Assembly: GCA_028870815.1 (NCBI GenBank) | Contig: JAGWOU010000033.1 | Coordinates: forward strand, 1-10,617 | DNA from: Rhodospirillales bacterium | Lineage (GTDB): Bacteria > Pseudomonadota > Alphaproteobacteria > Acetobacterales > Acetobacteraceae | DNA length: 10,617 nucleotides | Direction of reading: 5' to 3' | In this document: positions 5,193 to 10,617 of the stretch, in pieces | Numbering within the stretch: position 1 is the stretch's first letter | Layout of the letters: each line of letters starts with the position of its first letter | Made by a program: the position numbers and the translations under genes | Notes under the pieces: generated by a model | Seen by the model: the letters and a program-made list of their open reading frames with translations, nothing else | The model's database searches: none | What the model was told of the DNA's origin: nothing

Positions 5193-7406
5193 ATGCCGGA
5201 TGATTTCGGGCGGGTGGAAGATCTGGCGCTGGGCCCGGCGCTTTCCGAGCGGTATCTCGCCTATGCGCTCTCCACCATCATGTCGCGCTCGCTGCCGGAT
5301 GTGCGCGACGGCCTGAAGCCGGTGCACCGGCGGCTGATCTACGCCATGCACCAGTTGAAGCTGGACCCGCGCTCGGGCTTCAAGAAATGCGCCCGCGTGG
5401 TGGGCGACGTGATGGGTAAGTTCCACCCGCATGGCGACAGCTCTATTTACGAGGCGCTGGTGCGCCTCGCGCAGGACTTCTCCTCCCGCTACCCGCTCAT
5501 CGAGGGGCAGGGGAATTTCGGCAACGTGGATGGCGATAACGCCGCGGCGATGCGCTACACCGAATCGCGCCTCACCGAGATCGCGGAATATCTGCTGCGC
5601 GGCATCGACGAGAACGCGGTGGATTTCCGCCCCACCTATGACGGCGAGGAGCAGGAGCCGGTGGTGTTGCCCGGCGCGTTTCCCAACCTGCTGGCCAATG
5701 GCGCGGCGGGCATCGCGGTGGGCATGGCAACCTCCATCCCGCCGCATAATGCCGGGGAGGTTTGCGCGGCGGCGCTGCACCTTATCGAAAACCCTGAGGC
5801 CAGCACCGCGGATTTGCTGAAGCATCTGAAGGGGCCGGATTTTCCCACGGGCGGCGAATTGGTGGAGGATGCGGAGACCATCCTGAACGCCTATGAAACC
5901 GGGCGCGGCAGTTTGCGCACCCGCGCCGTATGGCGGAAAGAGGAAGGCAAGCACGGCACCTGGAATATTGTCATCACCGAAATTCCGTATCAGGTGCAGA
6001 AATCGCGCCTCGTGGAGCAGATCGCGCTGTTGCTGACGGAGAAGAAGCTGCCGCTGCTGGGCGATATCCGCGATGAGAGCGCCGAGCATATCCGCCTGGT
6101 GCTGGAACCAAAAAGCCGCACGGTGGACGCGGACATGCTGATGGCCTCGCTGTTCCGCGCCACGCAGTTGGAGTCCCGTTTCGCGCTCAACATGAATGTG
6201 CTGGATGGCGGGCGCACACCGAAGGTGATGGGGCTAAAGGCGATTTTGCGCGCCTGGGCGGACCACAGGCACGAGGTGCTGGTGCGCCGCTCCGGCCACC
6301 GGCTGGAGGCGATTGCGCGTCGTCTTGAGATTCTCGATGGTTATATCAAGGTTTTCTTGAACCTTGATGAAGTGATCAGGATCATCCGCTTTGAAGACAA
6401 GCCGAAGGAGCAGTTGATCGCTACCTTTACCCTGAGCGATGTGCAGGCCGAGGCGATTTTGAATATGCGGCTGCGCGCCTTGCGGAAACTCGAAGAAATG
6501 GAGATCCGCAACGAGCATAAGAAGCTCACCGCGGAGCAGAAGGGCTTGCAGGCGCTTTTGAAGGATGAAGGCAAACGCTGGGCGAAAATCAGCGAGGAGA
6601 TTGCCGAGGTACGCGAAAAATTCGGCGCCGGCCCGCTGGGTGCGCGCCGGACGAAAATCTCCGCCGCAGCGCCTGTGGTTGAGATCATCGCCGAGGCGCT
6701 GGTGGAGCGCGAGCCGATCACCATCATTCTCTCCGAGAAGGGCTGGATTCGCGCGCAGAAAGGCCACCTGACCGACGGCGCGGAACTGAAGTTCAAAGAA
6801 GGCGATAAGCTTTTTGCCATGCTGCCTTGCCAGTCCACTGATAGGATCGCGCTCCTGGGCACCAATGGGCGCGTTTACACGGTGAGGGCGGCGGATGTGC
6901 CGCGCGGGCGCGGCGATGGCCAGGCGATCCGGCTGATGGTGGAGCTGGCCAACGAGGATGGCGTGCTGAAGTTGTTTGTGCCGAACCCGGCGCAGAAATA
7001 TCTTGTCGCTTCCTCCACCGGGCGCGGCTTTGTGCTGCCGGGCGCGGAACTGGCCTCAGAACGGCGGGCGGGCAAGACGATCCTGGTTTTAAAGCCGGGC
7101 GAGGAATGGGCCGTCTGCCTGCCGGCTAATGGCGACCATGTGGCCGTGGTGGGGCAGAACCGCAAGCTGTTGGTGTTTCCGCTCGCCCAACTGCCGGAGA
7201 TGCCGCGCGGCACCGGCGTGCAATTGCAGAAATACAAGGATGGCGGCATGGCCGATGCCAAGGTATTCGCGCTGGCCGAAGGGCTGAGCTGGGCGATTGG
7301 CGAGCGCGTGCGCACCGAGCAGAAGCTGACGGATTGGCTGGGGGCGCGGGCTTCCGCCGGTCGCCTGCCGCCCAGCGGCTTTCCGAAGTCAAACAGGTTC
7401 AGCTAG
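5193..7406 (+). CDS. parC: DNA topoisomerase IV subunit A (ParC)
   Basis: The product is 737 aa (E. coli ParC is 752). It is the DNA-cleaving subunit of topoisomerase IV, pairs with ParE and decatenates replicated chromosomes. The N-terminal breakage-reunion domain has LSERYLAYALSTIMSRSLPD, DVRDGLKPVHRRLIYAM, the HPHGDSSIYEALVRLAQDFS region, GQGNFG and AMRYTESRLT with the catalytic Tyr122. Positions equal to E. coli Ser80 and Glu84 are Ser83 and Glu87, so the quinolone-resistance region looks wild type. A coiled-coil gate (roughly 360-490) is followed by a C-terminal wrapping domain with blades such as RIALLGTNGRVYTV and PRGTGVQLQKYKDGG; I see no GyrA-box, consistent with ParC rather than GyrA. 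The start at 5193 is preferred over the ATG at 5178: GAGGA (5180-5184) lies 8 nt before it, and the catalytic residue numbers then agree with E. coli. It is 18 bp after recO and 12 bp before the FUSC gene. Confidence 0.95.
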   Translation: MPDDFGRVEDLALGPALSERYLAYALSTIMSRSLPDVRDGLKPVHRRLIYAMHQLKLDPRSGFKKCARVVGDVMGKFHPHGDSSIYEALVRLAQDFSSRYPLIEGQGNFGNVDGDNAAAMRYTESRLTEIAEYLLRGIDENAVDFRPTYDGEEQEPVVLPGAFPNLLANGAAGIAVGMATSIPPHNAGEVCAAALHLIENPEASTADLLKHLKGPDFPTGGELVEDAETILNAYETGRGSLRTRAVWRKEEGKHGTWNIVITEIPYQVQKSRLVEQIALLLTEKKLPLLGDIRDESAEHIRLVLEPKSRTVDADMLMASLFRATQLESRFALNMNVLDGGRTPKVMGLKAILRAWADHRHEVLVRRSGHRLEAIARRLEILDGYIKVFLNLDEVIRIIRFEDKPKEQLIATFTLSDVQAEAILNMRLRALRKLEEMEIRNEHKKLTAEQKGLQALLKDEGKRWAKISEEIAEVREKFGAGPLGARRTKISAAAPVVEIIAEALVEREPITIILSEKGWIRAQKGHLTDGAELKFKEGDKLFAMLPCQSTDRIALLGTNGRVYTVRAADVPRGRGDGQAIRLMVELANEDGVLKLFVPNPAQKYLVASSTGRGFVLPGAELASERRAGKTILVLKPGEEWAVCLPANGDHVAVVGQNRKLLVFPLAQLPEMPRGTGVQLQKYKDGGMADAKVFALAEGLSWAIGERVRTEQKLTDWLGARASAGRLPPSGFPKSNRFS

Positions 7407-7418
7407 AACCCGGGACGC

Positions 7419-9410
7419 ATGAGGCCGGTTCTTCCCAATTGGGCTGTGAACCTGCGGGCGCTTTCGCTTTCAGAAGGGCTGCGCGCTTTCTGCGCCGTGG
7501 CGCTGCCGCTGCTGCTGGGGCAGATTCTTGATGTGCCGCAGCTTGGCCTCGCCGCCCTGGGTGCGCTGCTCACCTGTTACGCGGACCCCGGCGGCCCGGC
7601 GGCGCGGCGTGCCCCGGCGGTGATCGCCTTCGCGCTGATCGGCGGCGCGGTCTATGGCGGTTTTGGCTGGCTCTCGGCGCAAAGCGTTGGCCTGGCCGCG
7701 GCGCTGGCGGCTTTTGTGATTTTCTCCACCAGCTTCGCGCGCATCTTCGGCCAGAGCGCCATGCAGGTGGGCAATCTGGTGAGCGTGACAACCGTGCTGG
7801 CCTTGGGCTCGCCCGACCCGCATATGCTGCAAGCCGCGTTGCGTGGTGCCAATTTTTGGGCCGGCGCGGCCTGGGCGGCATTCTTAACGCTGATCATCTG
7901 GCAGACCCACCCTTACGCTGCTTCCCGCCGGGCCTTGGCCGAGGCCGCACGCCGTCTCTCGCAATTCAGCCAGGACCTGGCGGTATTCGCCGCCAAGGCC
8001 GGAGCGGAAGCCACGTTCTCAGATCATGCGCTGGAGTTCCGGGGCACGGTGCGCGAGGCCATAGAGACGGCGCGGAGTGTTGCCTACGAGACCTTCCGCC
8101 GGCGCGGGCTGGTTTCACCGCGCGGCGCGCAGCTTTCGTTGCGGCTGGAGAGCTTCGAGCGGATTTTTGGCGGGCTGATCGCGCTTTCGGAACAGCTGGA
8201 GAGCGATCCGGCCGCCCGTGGTGCTTGCGTGAAGCCGCTGCGCCTTATCTCCGGCTGGCTGGCGGCGATGGCGCCGGAAATAGAGGCGGACAAACCCTTG
8301 GACACGCCACGCAAACAGGCCAGCCTGGGGCGTTTGCGCGCCAGCCTGGAAGCCCTGCCGGACACGGCGGAACTACATGCGTTGGCCGCCATTGCCGAGC
8401 AATTCGCGGTGCTCATCGCGGTGGCGCCGCCCACGGGCGCGCCGGCGCCGTTGCCCAGCCCCGTTGGGTTGCACAGCCAGGTGATATCGCCCATCCGGCA
8501 AAACCTCACAATGTCCTCGCTCGCCTTCCGGCATGCGCTGCGGGCCGGGGTTGTGGCGCTGCCGGTGCTCGCCCTCACCACTCGCTATGGCGGTATCTAT
8601 TCGCATTGGGCCACGATCACGCTGGTGTTCTGCTTGCAGCCTTATTTCGCCACCACCATGGCGCGCGCGGTGGAACGCTGCGCCGGCACGGTTCTGGGCG
8701 GGGTGCTGGCCGCCATGATCGGCCTGCTGGTGCATACGGATTTGCAGCTCGCCACCGCCATGCTGCCGCTCACCCTTTGCGCCTTCGCGCTGCGGGCGGT
8801 GAATTACAGCCTGTATGTGGCGGTGCTGACGCCGATGGTGGTGCTGCTGGTGGAGCAACTCCGCCCCGGCGAAAGCGAGCTGTATGTGGCGATGTCCCGC
8901 GTCGTCTGGTCGCTGTTGGGCGGGGCGCTGGCGGTGGTGGCCACGGCGCTGCTCTGGCCGGGATTTGAGGCGCCGAAGCTGGAGGCGGGCATGCGCGCGG
9001 CGCGGCGCGCCCATGCCGGGTATGCCGAGGCGGTAATCGCCGCCGTGCTGGGGCAGGGGGCCTGGCCGGCGGCCGATGCGGCGCGGAGGGCGGCGGGTCT
9101 GGCCAGCAACAATCTGGAAGCGGCGGTGGCCCGTGCCTTGGCCGAGCCGCATAAGGGCCATGAGCACGCGATGGTGAAGGCGGCGGCGGTGGATGCGGCG
9201 CTGCGGCGGATGGCCGGGCGGCTTTCCCTGCTGGCGGTGGAGCGCCCGCAAGTGGCGCCGCATGAGGTGGCAGTCTGGCAGGAATGGCCGGGCTGGATCG
9301 GCGGGGCGCTGCGGGATGGCGCAACCCCACCCTGGCCGGCGCTGCCCACGGGGCCTGGGGCAGAAGATCTGGCGCGGCTGGCCCGGCAGGCTGAGCTGGC
9401 GGCAGGCTGA
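7419..9410 (+). CDS. FUSC-family inner-membrane protein (fusaric acid resistance / YccC-like, putative efflux)
   Basis: The product is 663 aa with two membrane modules and soluble helical parts, the layout of the FUSC/YccC/AaeB-like superfamily. The N-terminal module (about 20-162) has five or six hydrophobic helices, for example FCAVALPLLLGQIL, AVIAFALIGGAVYGGFGWL, AAALAAFVIFSTSFARIFG and FWAGAAWAAFLTLIIW. A cytoplasmic helical region follows (about 165-365), containing TVREAIETARSVAYETFRRRG and FERIFGGLIALSEQLE. The second module (about 370-513) holds the FUSC core: FRHALRAGVVALPVLALT, HWATITLVFCLQPYFATTMARAVERCAGTVLGGVLAAMIG, and more helices to ALAVVATALLWP. The tail (515-663) is helical. 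Such proteins are linked to export of aromatic acids or toxic organics, but the substrate here is unknown. I see no membrane-fusion protein or outer-membrane channel beside it. The start is 12 bp after parC with only a weak GGGA, so it probably belongs to the same transcript. Confidence 0.82.
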   Translation: MRPVLPNWAVNLRALSLSEGLRAFCAVALPLLLGQILDVPQLGLAALGALLTCYADPGGPAARRAPAVIAFALIGGAVYGGFGWLSAQSVGLAAALAAFVIFSTSFARIFGQSAMQVGNLVSVTTVLALGSPDPHMLQAALRGANFWAGAAWAAFLTLIIWQTHPYAASRRALAEAARRLSQFSQDLAVFAAKAGAEATFSDHALEFRGTVREAIETARSVAYETFRRRGLVSPRGAQLSLRLESFERIFGGLIALSEQLESDPAARGACVKPLRLISGWLAAMAPEIEADKPLDTPRKQASLGRLRASLEALPDTAELHALAAIAEQFAVLIAVAPPTGAPAPLPSPVGLHSQVISPIRQNLTMSSLAFRHALRAGVVALPVLALTTRYGGIYSHWATITLVFCLQPYFATTMARAVERCAGTVLGGVLAAMIGLLVHTDLQLATAMLPLTLCAFALRAVNYSLYVAVLTPMVVLLVEQLRPGESELYVAMSRVVWSLLGGALAVVATALLWPGFEAPKLEAGMRAARRAHAGYAEAVIAAVLGQGAWPAADAARRAAGLASNNLEAAVARALAEPHKGHEHAMVKAAAVDAALRRMAGRLSLLAVERPQVAPHEVAVWQEWPGWIGGALRDGATPPWPALPTGPGAEDLARLARQAELAAG

Positions 9411-9431
9411 CGGCGCATGGCAGGTTTGGTT

Positions 9432-9460
9432 TTGCTGCGGCGCAACAAGGGCCATATAAA
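9432..9460 (+). promoter_or_regulatory. Candidate sigma70-type promoter for the 105-aa protein gene
   Basis: TTGCTG (9432-9437) and TATAAA (9455-9460) are separated by exactly 17 bp, in the 76-bp gap between the FUSC gene and the next start. Transcription would begin near 9467, giving a leader of about 20 nt. Both boxes are good matches in otherwise GC-rich surroundings, which suggests that the small gene is transcribed independently of the upstream run. Confidence 0.5.
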
Positions 9461-9486
9461 GAGCCATAACTGTTGAGACCCCCCGG

Positions 9487-9804
9487 ATGACCAAAAAATT
9501 TCCGCTGCCCTGGCCGGATTGGACGCTGGCGAATCTGGCCGTGCAATCCGCGATGCTGACGATGGAAGCGCAGCAGGTTGCCGCGCTGCGCCTGGCCCGG
9601 CTGGCCCAGGGCGGGCCGGATATGCCGGGCGAGGCAACGTTGATGGTGACCGAGAAGCTGCAAGCCTTGCAGGAAAGCAGCGTATTGCTGCTGGATGCGG
9701 CGCTGGACGGCAAACACCATATGAATGCGCCGCAGATTGTGCAGCTTTACCGCAAGAAGGTGCGTGCCAACCGGCGGCGGTTAACGGACTCAAAGCCGCG
9801 TTAA
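9487..9804 (+). CDS. Small helical protein of unknown function (105 aa)
   Basis: I do not recognise a named family with certainty. The predicted protein begins MTKKFPLPWPDW, then has an almost unbroken helical stretch LANLAVQSAMLTMEAQQVAALRLARLAQ (14-41), a short Gly/Pro break (42-48), a second helix EATLMVTEKLQALQESSVLLLDAALDG (49-75) and a basic C-terminal helix IVQLYRKKVRANRRRL (84-99). There is no signal peptide and no clear membrane helix, so it is probably cytoplasmic. The helical, alanine-rich style with 'MEAQQV' is reminiscent of short phasin-like proteins and of small proteins mis-annotated as 'antifreeze' in other alphaproteobacteria; this is a resemblance from memory only. The codon pattern is like that of its neighbours and the frame has a good upstream promoter, so it is likely a real gene. 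The Shine-Dalgarno is weak. An inverted repeat overlaps its 3' end. Confidence 0.75.
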   Translation: MTKKFPLPWPDWTLANLAVQSAMLTMEAQQVAALRLARLAQGGPDMPGEATLMVTEKLQALQESSVLLLDAALDGKHHMNAPQIVQLYRKKVRANRRRLTDSKPR

Positions 9805-9822
9805 CATTTTTTACTGAGTCCG
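9785..9822 (+). repeat. 8-bp inverted repeat (hairpin) over the 3' end of the 105-aa gene
   Basis: CGGACTCA (9785-9792) is perfectly complementary to TGAGTCCG (9815-9822). The loop is 22 nt and holds the stop codon and a T6 run; another T6 run lies at 9837-9842, about 15 nt after the stem. This is not a textbook intrinsic terminator, because no U-tract directly follows the stem, but it could stop transcription, stabilise the 3' end, or be a protein-binding site before the next gene. Confidence 0.45.
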
Positions 9823-9860
9823 CCCCGCCTTCGCCATTTTTTGCCCCTTAGCTCCAGGCG

Positions 9861-9866
9861 TATAAC
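9861..9866 (+). promoter_or_regulatory. Candidate -10 element for the WxxGxW-repeat gene
   Basis: TATAAC lies 17 nt before the start codon in the 79-bp AT-richer gap. A T-rich hexamer TTTTTG at 9838-9843 has a 17-bp spacing but poor -35 similarity. A leader of around 10 nt would be short, though it would still include part of the GGAG ribosome-binding site. This is a weak call. Confidence 0.25.
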
Positions 9867-9883
9867 TACCAATGGAGTGGTAA

Positions 9884-10219
9884 ATGCCGAACCGGCGTTC
9901 AGTTTCCCGCATGTTCATGGGCGCCATGCTGGCTGTGCCGATGCTCGCGGGGTTAAGCCTGCCAGCCAGTGCGCAGCCCGTCCCGCCTTATCCGCCGGGT
10001 TACATGGCGCCGCCGCCGCTGCGCATGGGGCCACCGCTGCCACCGCTGCCCGGCCCGGGCTTTATCTGGGTGCCAGGGCATTGGAACTGGAATGGCATCC
10101 GGTACCACTGGGTGAGGGGGCATTACGTCCGCCGCCGGGCCGGCTGGCACCATTGGGTGACCGGACATTGGGCGGTTATTCGCGGCGCGTGGCGCTGGGT
10201 GCCCGGCCACTGGGCCTAA
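9884..10219 (+). CDS. Small secreted WxxGxW-repeat protein (YXWXXGXW family)
   Basis: The product is 111 aa. Residues 1-30 form a Sec signal peptide: basic start MPNRRSVSR, hydrophobic core MFMGAMLAVPMLAGLSL and a PASA|QP cleavage site, leaving about 81 aa in the periplasm or at the cell surface. The mature part starts with a Pro-rich stretch (PPYPPGYMAPPPLRMGPPLPPLPGPG) and then has four tandem aromatic repeats: WVPGHW (62-67), WVRGHY (76-81), WVTGHW (91-96) and WVPGHW (105-110), spaced 14-15 residues. This is the WxxGxW/YXWXXGXW repeat type found in short envelope proteins of proteobacteria; the function of the family is not established. The repeats reach the last residue. There is no cysteine, hence no lipobox or disulfide. 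GGAG at 9874-9877 lies 6 nt before the ATG. It is convergent with sufE, with 10 bp between stops. Confidence 0.87.
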   Translation: MPNRRSVSRMFMGAMLAVPMLAGLSLPASAQPVPPYPPGYMAPPPLRMGPPLPPLPGPGFIWVPGHWNWNGIRYHWVRGHYVRRRAGWHHWVTGHWAVIRGAWRWVPGHWA

Positions 10220-10229
10220 ACTCGCGGAC

Positions 10230-10617
10230 TCAGGCGGCTTTGGCGATGGCGTGAATACGCTCAACCATGGCCGCCACCCCATTGCCCCGGTTGGTGGAAA
10301 GCGCGCCGATCAACCCCAGATCGTGCAGGAATTTGGCCGGGGTGGCGAGAATCTCGGCCTTGTTCCGGCCAGAGAACACGCGCAGCACGAGTGCGACGAG
10401 GCCGGAGACGATTGCCGCGTCCGACGCGCCGGTGAACCATAATTTGCCGTCCTGCGCTTCCGAGGCCAGCCAGACCTGCGACTGGCAGCCCTGCACGCGG
10501 TGGTCCTCATCCTGCCAGGCTTCCGGGTAGGGCGGCAGTTTGCGGCCAAGCTCGATGATGAACTCGTAGCGGTCCATCCAGTCGTCGAACATGGCGAGTT
10601 CCGCCCCGATGCTCTCG
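10230..10617 (-). CDS. sufE: SufE family cysteine-desulfurase sulfur acceptor, probably missing its first codons at the window edge
   Basis: The 120 aa from the first in-window ATG (10592) read FDDWMDRYEFIIELGRKLPP, then HRVQGCQSQVWLA with the sulfur-accepting cysteine, then WFTGASDAAIVSGLVALVLRVFSGR and FLHDLGLIGALSTNRGNGVAAMVERI. This is SufE: it takes persulfide sulfur from the desulfurase SufS, stimulates that enzyme and passes sulfur to the SufBCD scaffold for Fe-S cluster assembly in the cytoplasm. The frame remains open to the right edge, giving ESIGAELA just before the FDDW motif. SufE proteins normally have 10-20 residues of this kind before that motif, so I infer that the true start lies beyond 10617 and the gene is 5'-partial here. 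No SUF partner gene is in the window; stand-alone sufE genes are common in alphaproteobacteria. It is convergent with the WxxGxW gene. Confidence 0.9.
   Translation of the reverse strand, partial: ESIGAELAMFDDWMDRYEFIIELGRKLPPYPEAWQDEDHRVQGCQSQVWLASEAQDGKLWFTGASDAAIVSGLVALVLRVFSGRNKAEILATPAKFLHDLGLIGALSTNRGNGVAAMVERIHAIAKAA

Noticed and set aside
5420..5470. Quinolone-resistance mutation in parC
   Set aside because: The positions equal to E. coli Ser80 and Glu84 are Ser and Glu, so no classic substitution is present.
8373..9720. Long minus-strand open frames opposite the FUSC gene (two overlapping frames above 300 codons)
   Set aside because: They overlap each other and the membrane protein gene, are Pro/Arg-rich, and show no motif or ribosome-binding site.
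1..10617. A novel multi-gene defence, mobile or CRISPR-like system
   Set aside because: All larger genes are housekeeping or common families, with consistent composition and tight operon spacing; no repeats arrays, transposase, integrase, tRNA or nuclease/helicase modules were seen.

Overview
The window looks like an ordinary, gene-dense piece of an alphaproteobacterial chromosome. It is GC-rich, genes lie close together or overlap, and almost every long antisense frame is open because of third-position GC. The content suggests Rhodospirillales, perhaps Acetobacteraceae or a relative: lysC divergent from ubiG, ptsP downstream of lysC, a UbiG with the N-terminal WWDP motif, and parC next to recO. 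That placement is inference from gene style and order, not a database match.

Left arm (1-2531, minus strand). lysC (aspartate kinase) is followed by a flavin TIM-barrel protein of the nitronate monooxygenase / FabK family, then by the 5' end of ptsP (GAF domain of the nitrogen-PTS enzyme I). Both junctions are short overlaps, so the three genes are probably one translationally coupled operon. A 73-bp divergent intergenic region separates lysC from ubiG. It holds a plausible lysC promoter and an 8-bp inverted repeat on its two sides.

Centre (2605-9410, plus strand). Five genes lie with gaps of only 7-18 bp: ubiG (ubiquinone O-methyltransferase), an M20D metallo-amidohydrolase, recO (GTG start), parC (topoisomerase IV subunit A) and a two-module FUSC-family membrane protein. 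They are probably cotranscribed, although they serve unrelated functions: respiratory quinone synthesis, amide hydrolysis, recombination repair, chromosome decatenation and possible efflux or envelope transport.

Right arm (9411-10617). A 105-aa helical protein of unknown function has a good sigma70-like promoter just upstream and an inverted repeat at its end. It is followed by a small secreted protein with four WxxGxW/Y repeats. Convergent to that, on the minus strand, is sufE (sulfur acceptor for the SUF Fe-S system), whose start probably lies beyond the right edge.

I saw no tRNA, rRNA, CRISPR, insertion sequence, phage gene or attachment site, and nothing that amounts to a new multi-gene defence or mobile system. 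The points most worth a second look are the FabK-like C-terminus of the 'nitronate monooxygenase', the two small right-arm genes with their shared 8-mer, and an identical 19-bp start region in the amidohydrolase and parC genes, which also helps to set the parC start.
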